A stretch of 64,000 nucleotides of DNA from BRH-c54 sp965284565 (GTDB lineage Bacteria; Bacteroidota; Bacteroidia; Flavobacteriales_E; Vicingaceae). Made by a program: the position numbers and the translations under genes. This document shows positions 36,901-44,210 of this stretch, in pieces. The notes beneath the pieces were generated by a model. The model was not told the DNA's origin. It saw only the letters and a program-made list of their open reading frames with translations, and did no database searches. Every line of letters starts with the position of its first letter. The first letter of the stretch is position 1. The DNA is taken from positions 1,860,001 through 1,924,000 of the forward strand of contig OZ260100.1 in NCBI GenBank assembly GCA_965284565.1, in the 5' to 3' direction.

Positions 36901-37771
36901 CAATAGTTCCATTTACAGTATAGGTGTTATTTGGTTGACAAGCACCAATGTTTGCTGTAAAGTTGTTGATATTACATGAGACTGTATTGCAGGGTGCTGG
37001 GGATGTATAATTTTGTGTAAGTGTACAGGTTGGATCGGCAGAAAAAGTAGCGGTTATTGTACAATTAGCACCATTTGCGGTAACTCCTGGAATCGTATAA
37101 TTTATACTTGTGGCAAAAGGCGGGTTGACGACTGTGCTCCCTCCACAAGAATTAGTAATAGTAAGTGTGCCTGTAGTTGGCGGATTAGTGACATTAATTG
37201 TTCCTGTAACATCATATTGATTGTTAGCAGGGTTACAAGCTCCTGGTACAGCAGTTAAGCCTGTCATATTGCATAAAATAGCACAGTTAGTTGCTCCAGA
37301 ACCACCAGTTTGTGTAGCAGTAATGTTAGTTGGTTGTCCTGAAAAGTTAGTTATTAACAGCATATACCATTCTCCAGGTTGTGTATTGGGTAAAGAAACA
37401 ATTTCATTGGCAGCAGCTGAAAAACTGCAATCAATAGGACTTCCACTAGTTCCTCCACAAACAGCTGCTTGCATCGCAGCTTGTGAAGCAAAAGGCCCCC
37501 ATGCAGCAAAATCTATATCAACATTAGCACTATTGGAAAGTGTAATATCTATGTTACCGCCTGTAGAGATATTTAAATAATACCATGCTGGATTTGGTTG
37601 TGAACCTAAACATCCATAATCTGGGCCTACAGGAGCTGTAGTGTTAGTGGAAGCGGGAAAAGTTACTCCTGTAGAAGTACAGAAAGGTGCAGAATTGTTA
37701 CAAGACGATTGCGAGTAACTTTCTATAAATGTAAATAAAAGAGATAAAATTAGTACAAATCTAAACATCAT
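33995..37771 (-). CDS. giant secreted PKD/SprB-repeat protein with gliding-associated C-terminal domain
   Basis: 1,258 residues, exported by signal peptide (ends FIESYSQ) and by T9SS. The N-terminal part resembles a PPC-like domain (YYLNISTGGNIDITLSNS), then Cys-rich beta modules (GACNPANNQYDVTGTINV, GACQPNNTYTVNGTIDF), SprB-like repeats (SPYQYSIDGGATFQAGNTFS, GGEQYSIDGINFQASGTFN), SNGSTDSSQVVSP-type Ig-like modules, a PKD domain (WSFGDGSSSVGDTVTHAYNN), and the CHU_C type B sorting domain (YVPNAFTPDFDFLNEGF, FIFDRWGEIIFES, NGVYVWKLEF). Expected to be a surface adhesin. The ATG at 37768 is an equally possible start. The preceding small secreted gene (37792-38211) is 20 bp upstream. Confidence 0.88.
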   Translation of the reverse strand: MMFRFVLILSLLFTFIESYSQSSCNNSAPFCTSTGVTFPASTNTTAPVGPDYGCLGSQPNPAWYYLNISTGGNIDITLSNSANVDIDFAAWGPFASQAAMQAAVCGGTSGSPIDCSFSAAANEIVSLPNTQPGEWYMLLITNFSGQPTNITATQTGGSGATNCAILCNMTGLTAVPGACNPANNQYDVTGTINVTNPPTTGTLTITNSCGGSTVVNPPFATSINYTIPGVTANGANCTITATFSADPTCTLTQNYTSPAPCNTVSCNINNFTANIGACQPNNTYTVNGTIDFTTGITTDSLVITINDGINTYDTIIYPPYVSPMNWSISGMNSNGNNITITATFAADPSCTASLNSTAPASCGCVAQIGNFNINMTGNSTTNYVLCFGDQIDITSNIGYNPPDIANNPPGPAYNPGIGYLVYSCPPTIGVVPSNVAPNDDITNDPCFVGVVGFGGSFSSLNTFGQPPYVGTWTNNTLYYVPITFYDTISGTYSYVNTNMPCYDMGNPIAVQYLPEIVSSNPTEDCLDSSFTITITGGLPAINGSNFTASNLSPANASFVNTTTPNGGTIQINGLLNGDMYSFDVVDDNGCPITISGGPFVGLPNANAGVNDTSCVLTYTLNAIPSIGTGNWSGPAGVNFNPVNSPTATVTVPSAGTYNFTWTETNTAACVTSDVVTITFSNLSESTVTTSSTCSANDGTITITAIDGVSPYQYSIDGGATFQAGNTFSNLAANTYNIVVEDAVGCQVAASYTVNSIAGPTINSSNFTDPTCNGDCDGTVTVTGTSPAGGEQYSIDGINFQASGTFNNLCAGTYTVTISDANSCTDTVSLTLTDPDSVTISASDVTICSGQSATLTATAIGGSGSGYTYNWNNGASTTSTYTVSPPATTSYPVFATDGNGCTSPTINVTVTVTPPLSVVASPSDTSICPGESVTIYATPFFGNGGPYTYQWSNGSTDSSQVVSPATTTVYTVTLGDGCSPTTTGTVTINIMPLPQVSFTADKFEACETPIETFEFYNTTDTTGGMVGSSIWSFGDGSSSVGDTVTHAYNNAGTYDVTLTITSSVAAGGCTNSVTYPNYITIHQNPTADFYMKDNPANMLNPIVSFHDQSYFNIVGWAWDIGGLDSSYIQNPTYEFPVDTGHYPITLTVIDDNGCIGTITKILEVEGEFGIYVPNAFTPDFDFLNEGFGPKGFGISEINYSFFIFDRWGEIIFESHTLFEQWNGTYKNKFVQNGVYVWKLEFQDINGKKHSRIGHVNVIR

Positions 37772-37791
37772 AGTTTTTTTAGTGACAAAAT

Positions 37792-38211
37792 TTAATTTGG
37801 AACATGTTTAGAAACAAATACATTAAATAATATTTTTTCGTTTCCAATAATTATATAATCAGCTTTAAGAGAAAAAGAAAAAAGCATTTTAGCATTGCTT
37901 CTGTTAATTTTATTTTTTAAGATTAATACTACATTCCAACCATTGTTATTAGAAGCTTTACTTAATTTTATTTGCTTCACATTTTCATCAGATTTCACTT
38001 GTTTTTCCCAAGCTTTTAGCTCTTCATTAGTAAAATCAGCAATAAGTAAAAATGAAAGTTCTTTTTTATTTTTAAGTACTTCTTCTATGTTAGTTTTGAA
38101 GTCAAGGATTACTTCTTTACCTGAAAATGAAAGTGGAGTGGCTGAAGAATTACTACTAATTAATAGTAAAAGTATGAAGGAAAGTGAAAGTAGTGTTTTT
38201 GTTTTCTTCAT
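37792..38211 (-). CDS. small secreted protein of unknown function
   Basis: 139 residues with a signal peptide (KKTKTLLSLSFILLLLISSN, cleaved near SSA-TP) and a mature alpha/beta part without a domain I recognise (LLIADFTNEELKAWEKQVKS, WNVVLILKNKINRSN). It lies 20 bp upstream of the giant T9SS protein on the same strand and could share its transcript. No motif suggests a function. Confidence 0.65.
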   Translation of the reverse strand: MKKTKTLLSLSFILLLLISSNSSATPLSFSGKEVILDFKTNIEEVLKNKKELSFLLIADFTNEELKAWEKQVKSDENVKQIKLSKASNNNGWNVVLILKNKINRSNAKMLFSFSLKADYIIIGNEKILFNVFVSKHVPN

Positions 38212-38356
38212 CTGTTTTTTAGTTTTTTAATCTCTGCAAAGACGAATTATCTATTAGTCAGTTGCCTTAGGTTTAAATTTAATTGAATTTAATGATTCAA
38301 AAGTAAACAACCTATAACAGTATAAAAAAAACTATTTGTACGGTATTATTGTAATC

Positions 38357-38956
38357 TTAAAAATGCTTTAAAAGAATATTATATGCTTCTTCTAAATTTC
38401 TGCCAAATGAAATTATGCCATCTTCATGTCCTGCCATAATTATAATGTTACCAGTTTTCTTGAAATCATGGTCTTTAAATAGACTTTTAATTTCTATTGC
38501 CATTTCGGGAGTTCCATAAGCAACTTTAGCGTTTGTGGTTGGAAGTTTACGTATTAATTTTTTCCACATTGCTTCATTATGAACATGTATGATTGCTTTT
38601 ATGGTGTCATCAACTTCGTAAAGAGCAGCATGTGTCATGGTTTCAGATGATGCTTTAACAGGGCCTTCGCAAACCACATTGTTTTTGGCTATTTCATAGT
38701 TAGTAACAAGAGTAAAGGATTCTTTGTTTATAGGGAAAATGTTGCCTGTTTGTGTGCCAGAAACGATTATTCCATCATCAGTTTTTACACTAATGTTACC
38801 ATAGCCAATGTTTAAGTCTTCGAAATGACCTATGAGTTTTAGTTCATGAAGTTTATCTCTGTAAAAGAGTAAATCTTCAGGAATATTTATTTGAAGTGGT
38901 TTAAAAGTCCAGTCGCAATTAAATTTAATATAGCCTTCATCAATTTTCTTAGTCAT
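38357..38956 (-). CDS. class II aldolase/adducin family protein (MtnB-like dehydratase or deoxysugar-phosphate aldolase)
   Basis: Zinc enzyme of the class II aldolase fold, 199 residues. Metal-site and phosphate residues are recognisable: IGYGNISVKTDDGIIVSGTQ, the SSET segment, HVH in IIHVHNEAMW, and the third histidine in MAGHEDGIISFG. It starts 2 bp after mtnA, so the substrate is probably the mtnA product: methylthioribulose-1-phosphate (dehydratase MtnB) or 5-deoxyribulose-1-phosphate (aldolase of the MTA/5'-deoxyadenosine shunt). Sequence alone cannot separate the two; the absence of mtnC, mtnD and mtnK nearby mildly favours the aldolase. Confidence 0.8.
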   Translation of the reverse strand: MTKKIDEGYIKFNCDWTFKPLQINIPEDLLFYRDKLHELKLIGHFEDLNIGYGNISVKTDDGIIVSGTQTGNIFPINKESFTLVTNYEIAKNNVVCEGPVKASSETMTHAALYEVDDTIKAIIHVHNEAMWKKLIRKLPTTNAKVAYGTPEMAIEIKSLFKDHDFKKTGNIIIMAGHEDGIISFGRNLEEAYNILLKHF

Positions 38957-38958
38957 AA

Positions 38959-40065
38959 TTAATATTTTTCTGGAAATAGTTTTTTCAGTTCTTCTTCTTT
39001 AGCAGCACATACACCTCTTTCGGTTATTAAACCAGTAATTAATCTTGCAGGGGTTACATCAAAACCATAGTTTACAGCTGGTGTTGTTTCAGGGCAAATT
39101 AAAACCGATTTTATTTCGTTATCTAGTAAACCTTGTATGTATTTTACTTCATTTTCATCTCGGGTTTCAATAGGTATGTTTTTTACACCATCAGTAATAG
39201 AAAAATCTATGGAGGATGAAGGTGCTGCAACATAAAATGGAATATGATTATCATAGGCAGCAAGTGCTTTTAAATAAGTGCCTATTTTGTTGGCAACATC
39301 GCCATTTTTAGTGGTTCTATCAGTGCCTACAATCACTAAATCTACTAAACCATGCTGCATTAAGTGTCCTCCAGTATTATCTGCAATTAAAGTATGTTTT
39401 ACACCTTGCTGATTCAATTCAAAAGCAGTTAAACTTGCTCCTTGGTTTCTTGGTCGGGTTTCATCTACCCAAACATGAATATTAATTCCTGCTAAAAATG
39501 CTTTGTAAATTGGAGCTGTTGCTGTTCCCCAATCAATTGTTGCTAGCCAGCCTGCATTGCAATGCGTTAAAATATTTACTGTTTCACCCTTCTTTTTTTT
39601 AGCAATTTCTTTTATAATTTCCAATCCAAATTCTCCCATTTTAATAGAGGTTTGAATGTCTTCATTTTTAATTGCGTTTGCCTTTTCTAAAGCGATAACT
39701 ATTTTTTCTTCAATAGTATTTACTTGCTTAAGCGTAGCTAACATTTCGTTAATTGCCCAATCTAAATTTACAGCAGTAGGTCTAGCACTTCTTAATTTTT
39801 CACAAGTATTAATAATGTATTCAAGTGGTTTTTCTTTGCCTTGAGCTTCCAAACAAATGATGTAAACACCGTAAGCAGCAGTAACACCAATAAGAGGTGC
39901 GCCTCTTACTACCATTTCTTTAATGGCGAAATACACATCATCAGAAGAGGTTAAATCCATCACTTTTATTTTGTGAGGAAAGTAGCGTTGGTCAAATACT
40001 TGAACAATTTTATTGTCATTTTCGTTTAGCCAAATGGTTTGGTAGTGCTTTCCGTTAATGTTCAT
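38959..40065 (-). CDS. mtnA: S-methyl-5-thioribose-1-phosphate isomerase
   Basis: Isomerises methylthioribose-1-phosphate (and 5-deoxyribose-1-phosphate) to the ribulose form in MTA salvage. The 368 residues show the eIF2B-like family hallmarks: MVVRGAPLIGVTAAYGV, THCNAGWLATIDWGTA, DETRPRNQGASLTAFEL, and VGTDRTTKNGDVANKIGTY with the catalytic Asp; the catalytic Cys is in the HCNAG motif. It overlaps the upstream HAD gene by 11 bp and is followed by the aldolase gene, so the three form one operon. MTA arises from SAM, linking it to metH under the SAM riboswitch. Confidence 0.93.
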   Translation of the reverse strand: MNINGKHYQTIWLNENDNKIVQVFDQRYFPHKIKVMDLTSSDDVYFAIKEMVVRGAPLIGVTAAYGVYIICLEAQGKEKPLEYIINTCEKLRSARPTAVNLDWAINEMLATLKQVNTIEEKIVIALEKANAIKNEDIQTSIKMGEFGLEIIKEIAKKKKGETVNILTHCNAGWLATIDWGTATAPIYKAFLAGINIHVWVDETRPRNQGASLTAFELNQQGVKHTLIADNTGGHLMQHGLVDLVIVGTDRTTKNGDVANKIGTYLKALAAYDNHIPFYVAAPSSSIDFSITDGVKNIPIETRDENEVKYIQGLLDNEIKSVLICPETTPAVNYGFDVTPARLITGLITERGVCAAKEEELKKLFPEKY

Positions 40066-40675
40066 TAAAGTAATGGGTTAAAGTTTCGTCAACTAAATGT
40101 TTTGTGTTTATACCTAATTGTTTGGCAGATTGAATGTGTTCTATACTATCATCAACAAATAAAGTTTCTGATGGATTTAAATTGTTTTCGTTTAAAACGA
40201 ATTCAAAAATTTCTGGATTTGGTTTCCTAAAGCCAATCTCGTGAGAAAAATATGCTTTTTTAAATAATGAGTTGATAGTGGTTATGCCATAAGTGTTAAA
40301 TAGATACTTATTGATTTGAGTAAGGTGGATTTCATTCGTGTTGCTTAGTAAGAAAACATTGTATTTTAAAGCCAGTTTTCTAATAAGCACAATTCTTTCT
40401 TTAGGAATATCAAGCAACATGCTGTTCCAGATAGTAACAACTTGTTTGGGAGTTAAGTTGGGGTGGCGATTAAGAAAAAACAGAATAAATTCTTCGGCAG
40501 TAATTTTTCCCACCTCAAAATTGTTGAATAAATTTAATGTTGTGAAAGTGGCTTCTATTTCAGAATAGTTATCTGCAAATATTTTTTTAAAAGCATTAAA
40601 AGGTTTCTGAGTGTCTAAATTGATAATCACTCCACCCAAGTCTAGAATAATGTTTTTGATGTTTGTTGGCAGCAT
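40055..40675 (-). CDS. HAD family hydrolase
   Basis: 206 residues of the HAD-IA (YihX-like) phosphatase type: motif I DLGGVIINLD, motif II LLSNTNEIH, a lysine segment GFRKPNPEIF (motif III) and motif IV FVDDSIEHI. First gene of the mtnA operon, overlapping mtnA by 11 bp. It may dephosphorylate a sugar phosphate of the salvage pathway, but YihX-like enzymes are promiscuous and this is only an inference from position. A GTG at 40681 is also in frame; a TAGTTTTG -7-like element at 40691-40684 on the minus strand favours the ATG at 40675. Confidence 0.85.
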   Translation of the reverse strand: MLPTNIKNIILDLGGVIINLDTQKPFNAFKKIFADNYSEIEATFTTLNLFNNFEVGKITAEEFILFFLNRHPNLTPKQVVTIWNSMLLDIPKERIVLIRKLALKYNVFLLSNTNEIHLTQINKYLFNTYGITTINSLFKKAYFSHEIGFRKPNPEIFEFVLNENNLNPSETLFVDDSIEHIQSAKQLGINTKHLVDETLTHYFNEH

Positions 40676-40774
40676 ATTCACTTCAAAACTACAAATAAAA
40701 ATAATTAAATTAAATATTGGTAATTCAATAACATTTCCGTAAAATTGCAGCCCGTTTCTAAAGAACTTAGAACT

Positions 40775-40848
40775 GGGCCTATAACTCAGCTGGTTAGAGT
40801 ATCTGACTCATAATCAGAAAGTCCCTGGTTCGAGCCCAGGTGGGCCCA
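40775..40848 (+). tRNA. tRNA with CAT anticodon, probably tRNA-Ile2 (lysidine type)
   Basis: A 74-nt cloverleaf: acceptor GGGCCTA with TGGGCCC, anticodon arm TCTGA-CTCATAA-TCAGA, T-arm with GGTTCGAGCC, discriminator A, no encoded CCA. The anticodon is CAT. The GGGCCTA acceptor and A73 are typical of the isoleucine tRNA that reads AUA after lysidine modification, rather than elongator or initiator Met, but this cannot be settled by eye. A strong terminator follows 2 bp later. Confidence 0.9.
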
Positions 40849-40850
40849 CA

Positions 40851-40888
40851 AACAAAACCCTCTGAATTTCAGAGGGTTTTGTTTTTTA
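40851..40888. terminator. bidirectional terminator between the tRNA and hutU
   Basis: A 15-bp perfect stem AACAAAACCCTCTGA / TCAGAGGGTTTTGTT with a three-base loop, followed by TTTT on the plus strand. It ends the tRNA transcript and touches the urocanase stop codon at 40886-40888, so it may serve both strands. Confidence 0.85.
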
Positions 40889-42868
40889 TAATAGGTTGTT
40901 ATCCACCAAATTAGGCAACGTAACTTTCAATCCTGGTGTTCTTTCCATTTCTCGTTTAATAGCAAAAATAGCTTCTGAATTTCTTGCCCAACTTCTTCGG
41001 GCTATGCCATTATTAACATCCCAAAAAAGCATAGATTTTAATCTTCTGTCGGCATCAGCAGAACCATCTAAGGTCATTCCGAAACCACCATTAATTACTT
41101 CGCCCCAACCAACACCGCCACCATTGTGTATAGAAACCCAAGTGGCTCCTCTAAAACTATCTCCAATAACATTATGGATTGCCATATCAGCAGTAAATGC
41201 AGAGCCATCATAAATATTAGAAGTTTCTCTATAAGGAGAATCTGTCCCTGAAACATCATGATGATCTCGTCCTAAATTAACAGGAGCAGAAAGTTTACCA
41301 CTAGCAACAGCTTTGTTAAAAGCTTCAGCAATTTTTATTCTTCCTTCGGCATCGGCATATAAAATTCTGGCTTGAGAACCAACCACCAACTTATTTTCTT
41401 GAGCTCCTTTAATCCAAGTAATGTTATCTTGCATTTGTTGTTTTATTTCGTCAGGAGAAGTTTTTATCATTTCTTCCAATACTTCGCAAGCAATATCATC
41501 TGTGGTTTTTAAATCTTCCGGTTTTCCGGAGGTACATACCCAGCGGAATGGTCCAAATCCATAATCGAAACACATAGGACCCATAATATCCTGAACGTAA
41601 GAAGGGTATTTAAAATCTATACCATTTTCAGCCATAATATCCGCACCAGCTCTGCTTGCTTCTAGTAAAAACGCATTTCCGTAATCAAAAAAATAAGTAC
41701 CTTTTTTAGTGTGCTTATTAATAGCATTGGTCTGTCTTTTAAGACTTTCTTGTACTTTTTGTTTAAACAATTCAGGATTATTCGCCATCATTTCGTTGCT
41801 TTCTTCGTAGCTTAACCCAACAGGGTAGTAGCCTCCCGCCCAAGGATTGTGTAAAGAAGTTTGGTCAGAACCTAAATCTATATAAATTCCTGCATCATCA
41901 AATTTTTCCCAAACATCAACCACATTGCCATCATAAGCAATAGAAACTACTTCTTTATTGGCTTTGGCTTTGCTAACTCTTTCACAAAGTTCATCTAAAT
42001 TGCTAATTACTTCGTCCACCCAACCTTGTTCGTGGCGTTTAAAAGTAGCAGCAGAATTAACTTCAGCAGTTACCGAAATAACTCCAGCAATATTTCCTGC
42101 TTTGGGTTGAGCCCCACTCATTCCTCCTAAACCAGCAGTAACAAATAGTTTTCCCGAAGTTCCATTGTTGTCAATCTTACGACAACCGTTTAGTACCGTA
42201 ATAGTTGTTCCGTGTACAATTCCCTGAGGGCCAATATACATGTACGAACCGGCAGTCATTTGACCGTATTGGGTTACACCTAATGCATTAAACTTTTCCC
42301 AATCATCAGGTTTGGAGTAGTTAGGAATCATCATTCCGTTGGTAACCACCACTCTTGGAGCTTCTTTGTGAGATGGAAATAAACCCATAGGATGTCCGGA
42401 ATACATTACTAAAGTTTGTTCGTCTGTCATTTCTGACAAATATTGCATGGTTAATAAATATTGAGCCCAATTTTGGAAAACAGCTCCATTACCACCGTAA
42501 GTAATTAATTCGTGTGGATGTTGAGCAACAGCAGGGTCTAAATTGTTTTGTATCATCAACATTATAGACTTTGCTTGTATTGATTTTCCAGGATATTCGT
42601 CAATTGGTCGGGCATGCATTTTATAATCAGGACGGAAACGGTACATGTAAATTCTTCCGTATTTTTCCAATTCTTCAGCAAATTCTTTAGCCAAAACAGG
42701 ATGATGTTTTGCTTCAAAATAACGTAAGGCATTTTTTAGGGCAAGTTTTTTTTCTTCGATAGTTAAAATTTCTTTGCGTTTAGGAGCATGGCTTACCGTG
42801 TTGTCAACTTCTTTTATTGATGGCAATTCATTCGGAATTCCTTGTTGTATTTGTGCTTTAAAATCCAT
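40886..42868 (-). CDS. hutU: urocanate hydratase
   Basis: NAD-dependent enzyme converting urocanate to imidazolonepropionate in histidine breakdown. 660 residues, the long form found in Bacteroidota (the classical enzyme is about 555). Recognisable segments: YGGNGAVFQNW, YSGHPMGLFPS, MTAGSYMYIGPQGIVHGT, AGLGGMSGAQPKAG, HNPWAGGYYPVGL, and FDYGFGPFRWVCTSG with the conserved active-site cysteine. No hutH, hutI or hutG lies next to it. Followed downstream by the bidirectional terminator. Confidence 0.95.
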   Translation of the reverse strand: MDFKAQIQQGIPNELPSIKEVDNTVSHAPKRKEILTIEEKKLALKNALRYFEAKHHPVLAKEFAEELEKYGRIYMYRFRPDYKMHARPIDEYPGKSIQAKSIMLMIQNNLDPAVAQHPHELITYGGNGAVFQNWAQYLLTMQYLSEMTDEQTLVMYSGHPMGLFPSHKEAPRVVVTNGMMIPNYSKPDDWEKFNALGVTQYGQMTAGSYMYIGPQGIVHGTTITVLNGCRKIDNNGTSGKLFVTAGLGGMSGAQPKAGNIAGVISVTAEVNSAATFKRHEQGWVDEVISNLDELCERVSKAKANKEVVSIAYDGNVVDVWEKFDDAGIYIDLGSDQTSLHNPWAGGYYPVGLSYEESNEMMANNPELFKQKVQESLKRQTNAINKHTKKGTYFFDYGNAFLLEASRAGADIMAENGIDFKYPSYVQDIMGPMCFDYGFGPFRWVCTSGKPEDLKTTDDIACEVLEEMIKTSPDEIKQQMQDNITWIKGAQENKLVVGSQARILYADAEGRIKIAEAFNKAVASGKLSAPVNLGRDHHDVSGTDSPYRETSNIYDGSAFTADMAIHNVIGDSFRGATWVSIHNGGGVGWGEVINGGFGMTLDGSADADRRLKSMLFWDVNNGIARRSWARNSEAIFAIKREMERTPGLKVTLPNLVDNNLL

Positions 42869-42909
42869 ATTTGAGTTTTAAGATTTTAGAAAATAGAGAT
42901 TTAGATATT

Positions 42910-43269
42910 TTAGAGTGTTTTTAAAAAGCCTATTGTCATTTTTTGAAATTCATCAATCTTATTTTCAATCTCTTCCAATTTTTCTTGAGTAATATAATTT
43001 CTGTTATTTGATATAATTAATTGTGTAACCAATTCAAAGGAAGAACCTAAAGAGATGTCGATAAAGTGTGAAAAAGATTTGTTGCTTCTTGAAGAACCTT
43101 CAGCAATATTACTTGGAATAGAAACAGCACATCTATTTATCTGCGACCTTAAACCGTACTTCTCTTCTAGAGGAAATTCAGAAGATATTTCGAAAATATC
43201 ATTTGTAATTTGCATAGCCATTTGCCAGATTTTTAAATTCTTGTAGTTATGTCTTTTTTTTATACTCAT
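42910..43269 (-). CDS. four-helix bundle protein (S23/IVS family)
   Basis: 119 residues of the family first seen as proteins encoded by intervening sequences of 23S rRNA genes: YKNLKIWQMAMQITNDIFEI at the start, then LRSQINRCAVSIPSNIAEGS and FIDISLGSSFELVTQLIIS. It should form a pentameric four-helix bundle; the role is unknown. Here it is a free-standing gene between hutU and a DUF5522 gene, with no rRNA around it. Confidence 0.9.
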   Translation of the reverse strand: MSIKKRHNYKNLKIWQMAMQITNDIFEISSEFPLEEKYGLRSQINRCAVSIPSNIAEGSSRSNKSFSHFIDISLGSSFELVTQLIISNNRNYITQEKLEEIENKIDEFQKMTIGFLKTL

Positions 43270-43308
43270 TGTAGTTTTTAGTGCTTTTAATATCTATTTT
43301 CTAATGTC

Positions 43309-43500
43309 TCACTCCTCATTTTTATTTCTTTTTTTAACAATCCTTCCTTTACTTTTATCAAATCCATAAGGACAATGCCGACAACCGTTCTGACAACAAT
43401 AGCCTCTTTTTAAAAGATACTTTTCGGTAAAGACCTTATAGCCTTCTGGAGTATAATAAAAGTCATCTTTTTCTAATTTATTATTTGAAAACCCTTCCAT
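43309..43500 (-). CDS. small DUF5522-type cysteine-rich protein
   Basis: 63 residues with YYTPEGYKVFTEKYLLKRGY followed by CCQNGCRHCPYGF, a four-cysteine cluster, and a basic tail. This matches the small DUF5522 family (related to the eukaryotic C1orf53-like proteins), which may bind a metal. It starts 2 bp after the DUF502 gene, so the two are coupled. Function unknown. Confidence 0.8.
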   Translation of the reverse strand: MEGFSNNKLEKDDFYYTPEGYKVFTEKYLLKRGYCCQNGCRHCPYGFDKSKGRIVKKRNKNEE

Positions 43501-43502
43501 TT

Positions 43503-44102
43503 TTATTTAGTGGTTTCTTTTTCTAATTCATCCAAATGGGTGACTCCTCCAGAAACAATAAATTTCATAAAATCGGTTGAGTTTACATTTTTTACTGGAG
43601 TAACTTGAGAAGCCGCAACAATAAAAAAATTACCAGAAAAATTGTAAGAATGAGGTAGATAAACGCCTATTCTTTCATCGGTTACCCCTAATTTTGTTAA
43701 ATCGGTGGTAGTAATGAATCCTAATTTTTCGAGATTAGAATCTTTACTAAGTTTAACCAAAACAGGTTTATTAAAACTTTTTTTAGAACCAACAAAGGCA
43801 GATAATAAATCTTTTACTGAAGAGTAAATGGTTTTTAATAAAGGAGCTTTATCAAGAATTTGATTAAATTGAGATTTTAAAGGCTCTAAAATAATACTAG
43901 AGCCTACCACTCCTAAAACGGTAATGGCAACTATTAGTACTAGAAAACCCATGCCCGGAACGTTAATTCCTACGGGTATTAACCCATCAAAAAACTTAAA
44001 AAGTTCTACAATAATGTAAATGGTTATGGTAACAGGAGCAGCATAAAGTAACCCCCTAAAAAAGTATTTTAAAAATAACTTAAAAATTGATTTGGGTTGC
44101 AT
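43503..44102 (-). CDS. DUF502 family membrane protein
   Basis: 199 residues with two N-terminal membrane helices (FFRGLLYAAPVTITIYIIVE and MGFLVLIVAITVLGVVGSSI) and a soluble domain: KAPLLKTIYSSVKDLLSAF, FITTTDLTKLGVTDERIGVY, SGNFFIVAASQVTPV. This is the DUF502 family, widespread and of unknown function in bacteria. Divergent from the ACC-deaminase-like gene; cotranscribed with the DUF5522 gene. Confidence 0.88.
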   Translation of the reverse strand: MQPKSIFKLFLKYFFRGLLYAAPVTITIYIIVELFKFFDGLIPVGINVPGMGFLVLIVAITVLGVVGSSIILEPLKSQFNQILDKAPLLKTIYSSVKDLLSAFVGSKKSFNKPVLVKLSKDSNLEKLGFITTTDLTKLGVTDERIGVYLPHSYNFSGNFFIVAASQVTPVKNVNSTDFMKFIVSGGVTHLDELEKETTK

Positions 44103-44198
44103 AGCATATATTTTAAAAGATGGACAAAGATACTATACTAAGCGAAATTGTTTGAGTTTAAAAAAAAATATTTTTCCATAGGCTTCAGACACATTTGT

Positions 44199-44206
44199 TA
44201 CTTTTG
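44199..44206 (+). promoter_or_regulatory. candidate -7 element directly before the ACC-deaminase-like gene
   Basis: TACTTTTG ends 4 bp before the ATG at 44211, so a transcript from it would be leaderless. The TTG start at 44148 would then lie upstream of the transcript. A -33 element is not evident. Confidence 0.45.
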
Positions 44207-44210
44207 TCAC

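Noticed and set aside
37013..37258. Plus-strand Cys-rich small ORF within the giant T9SS gene
   Set aside because: Antisense shadow of a Thr/Asn-rich coding region without start context or family resemblance.
42910..43269. 23S rRNA intervening sequence
   Set aside because: The encoded protein belongs to that family, but there is no rRNA around it; it is a free-standing gene.
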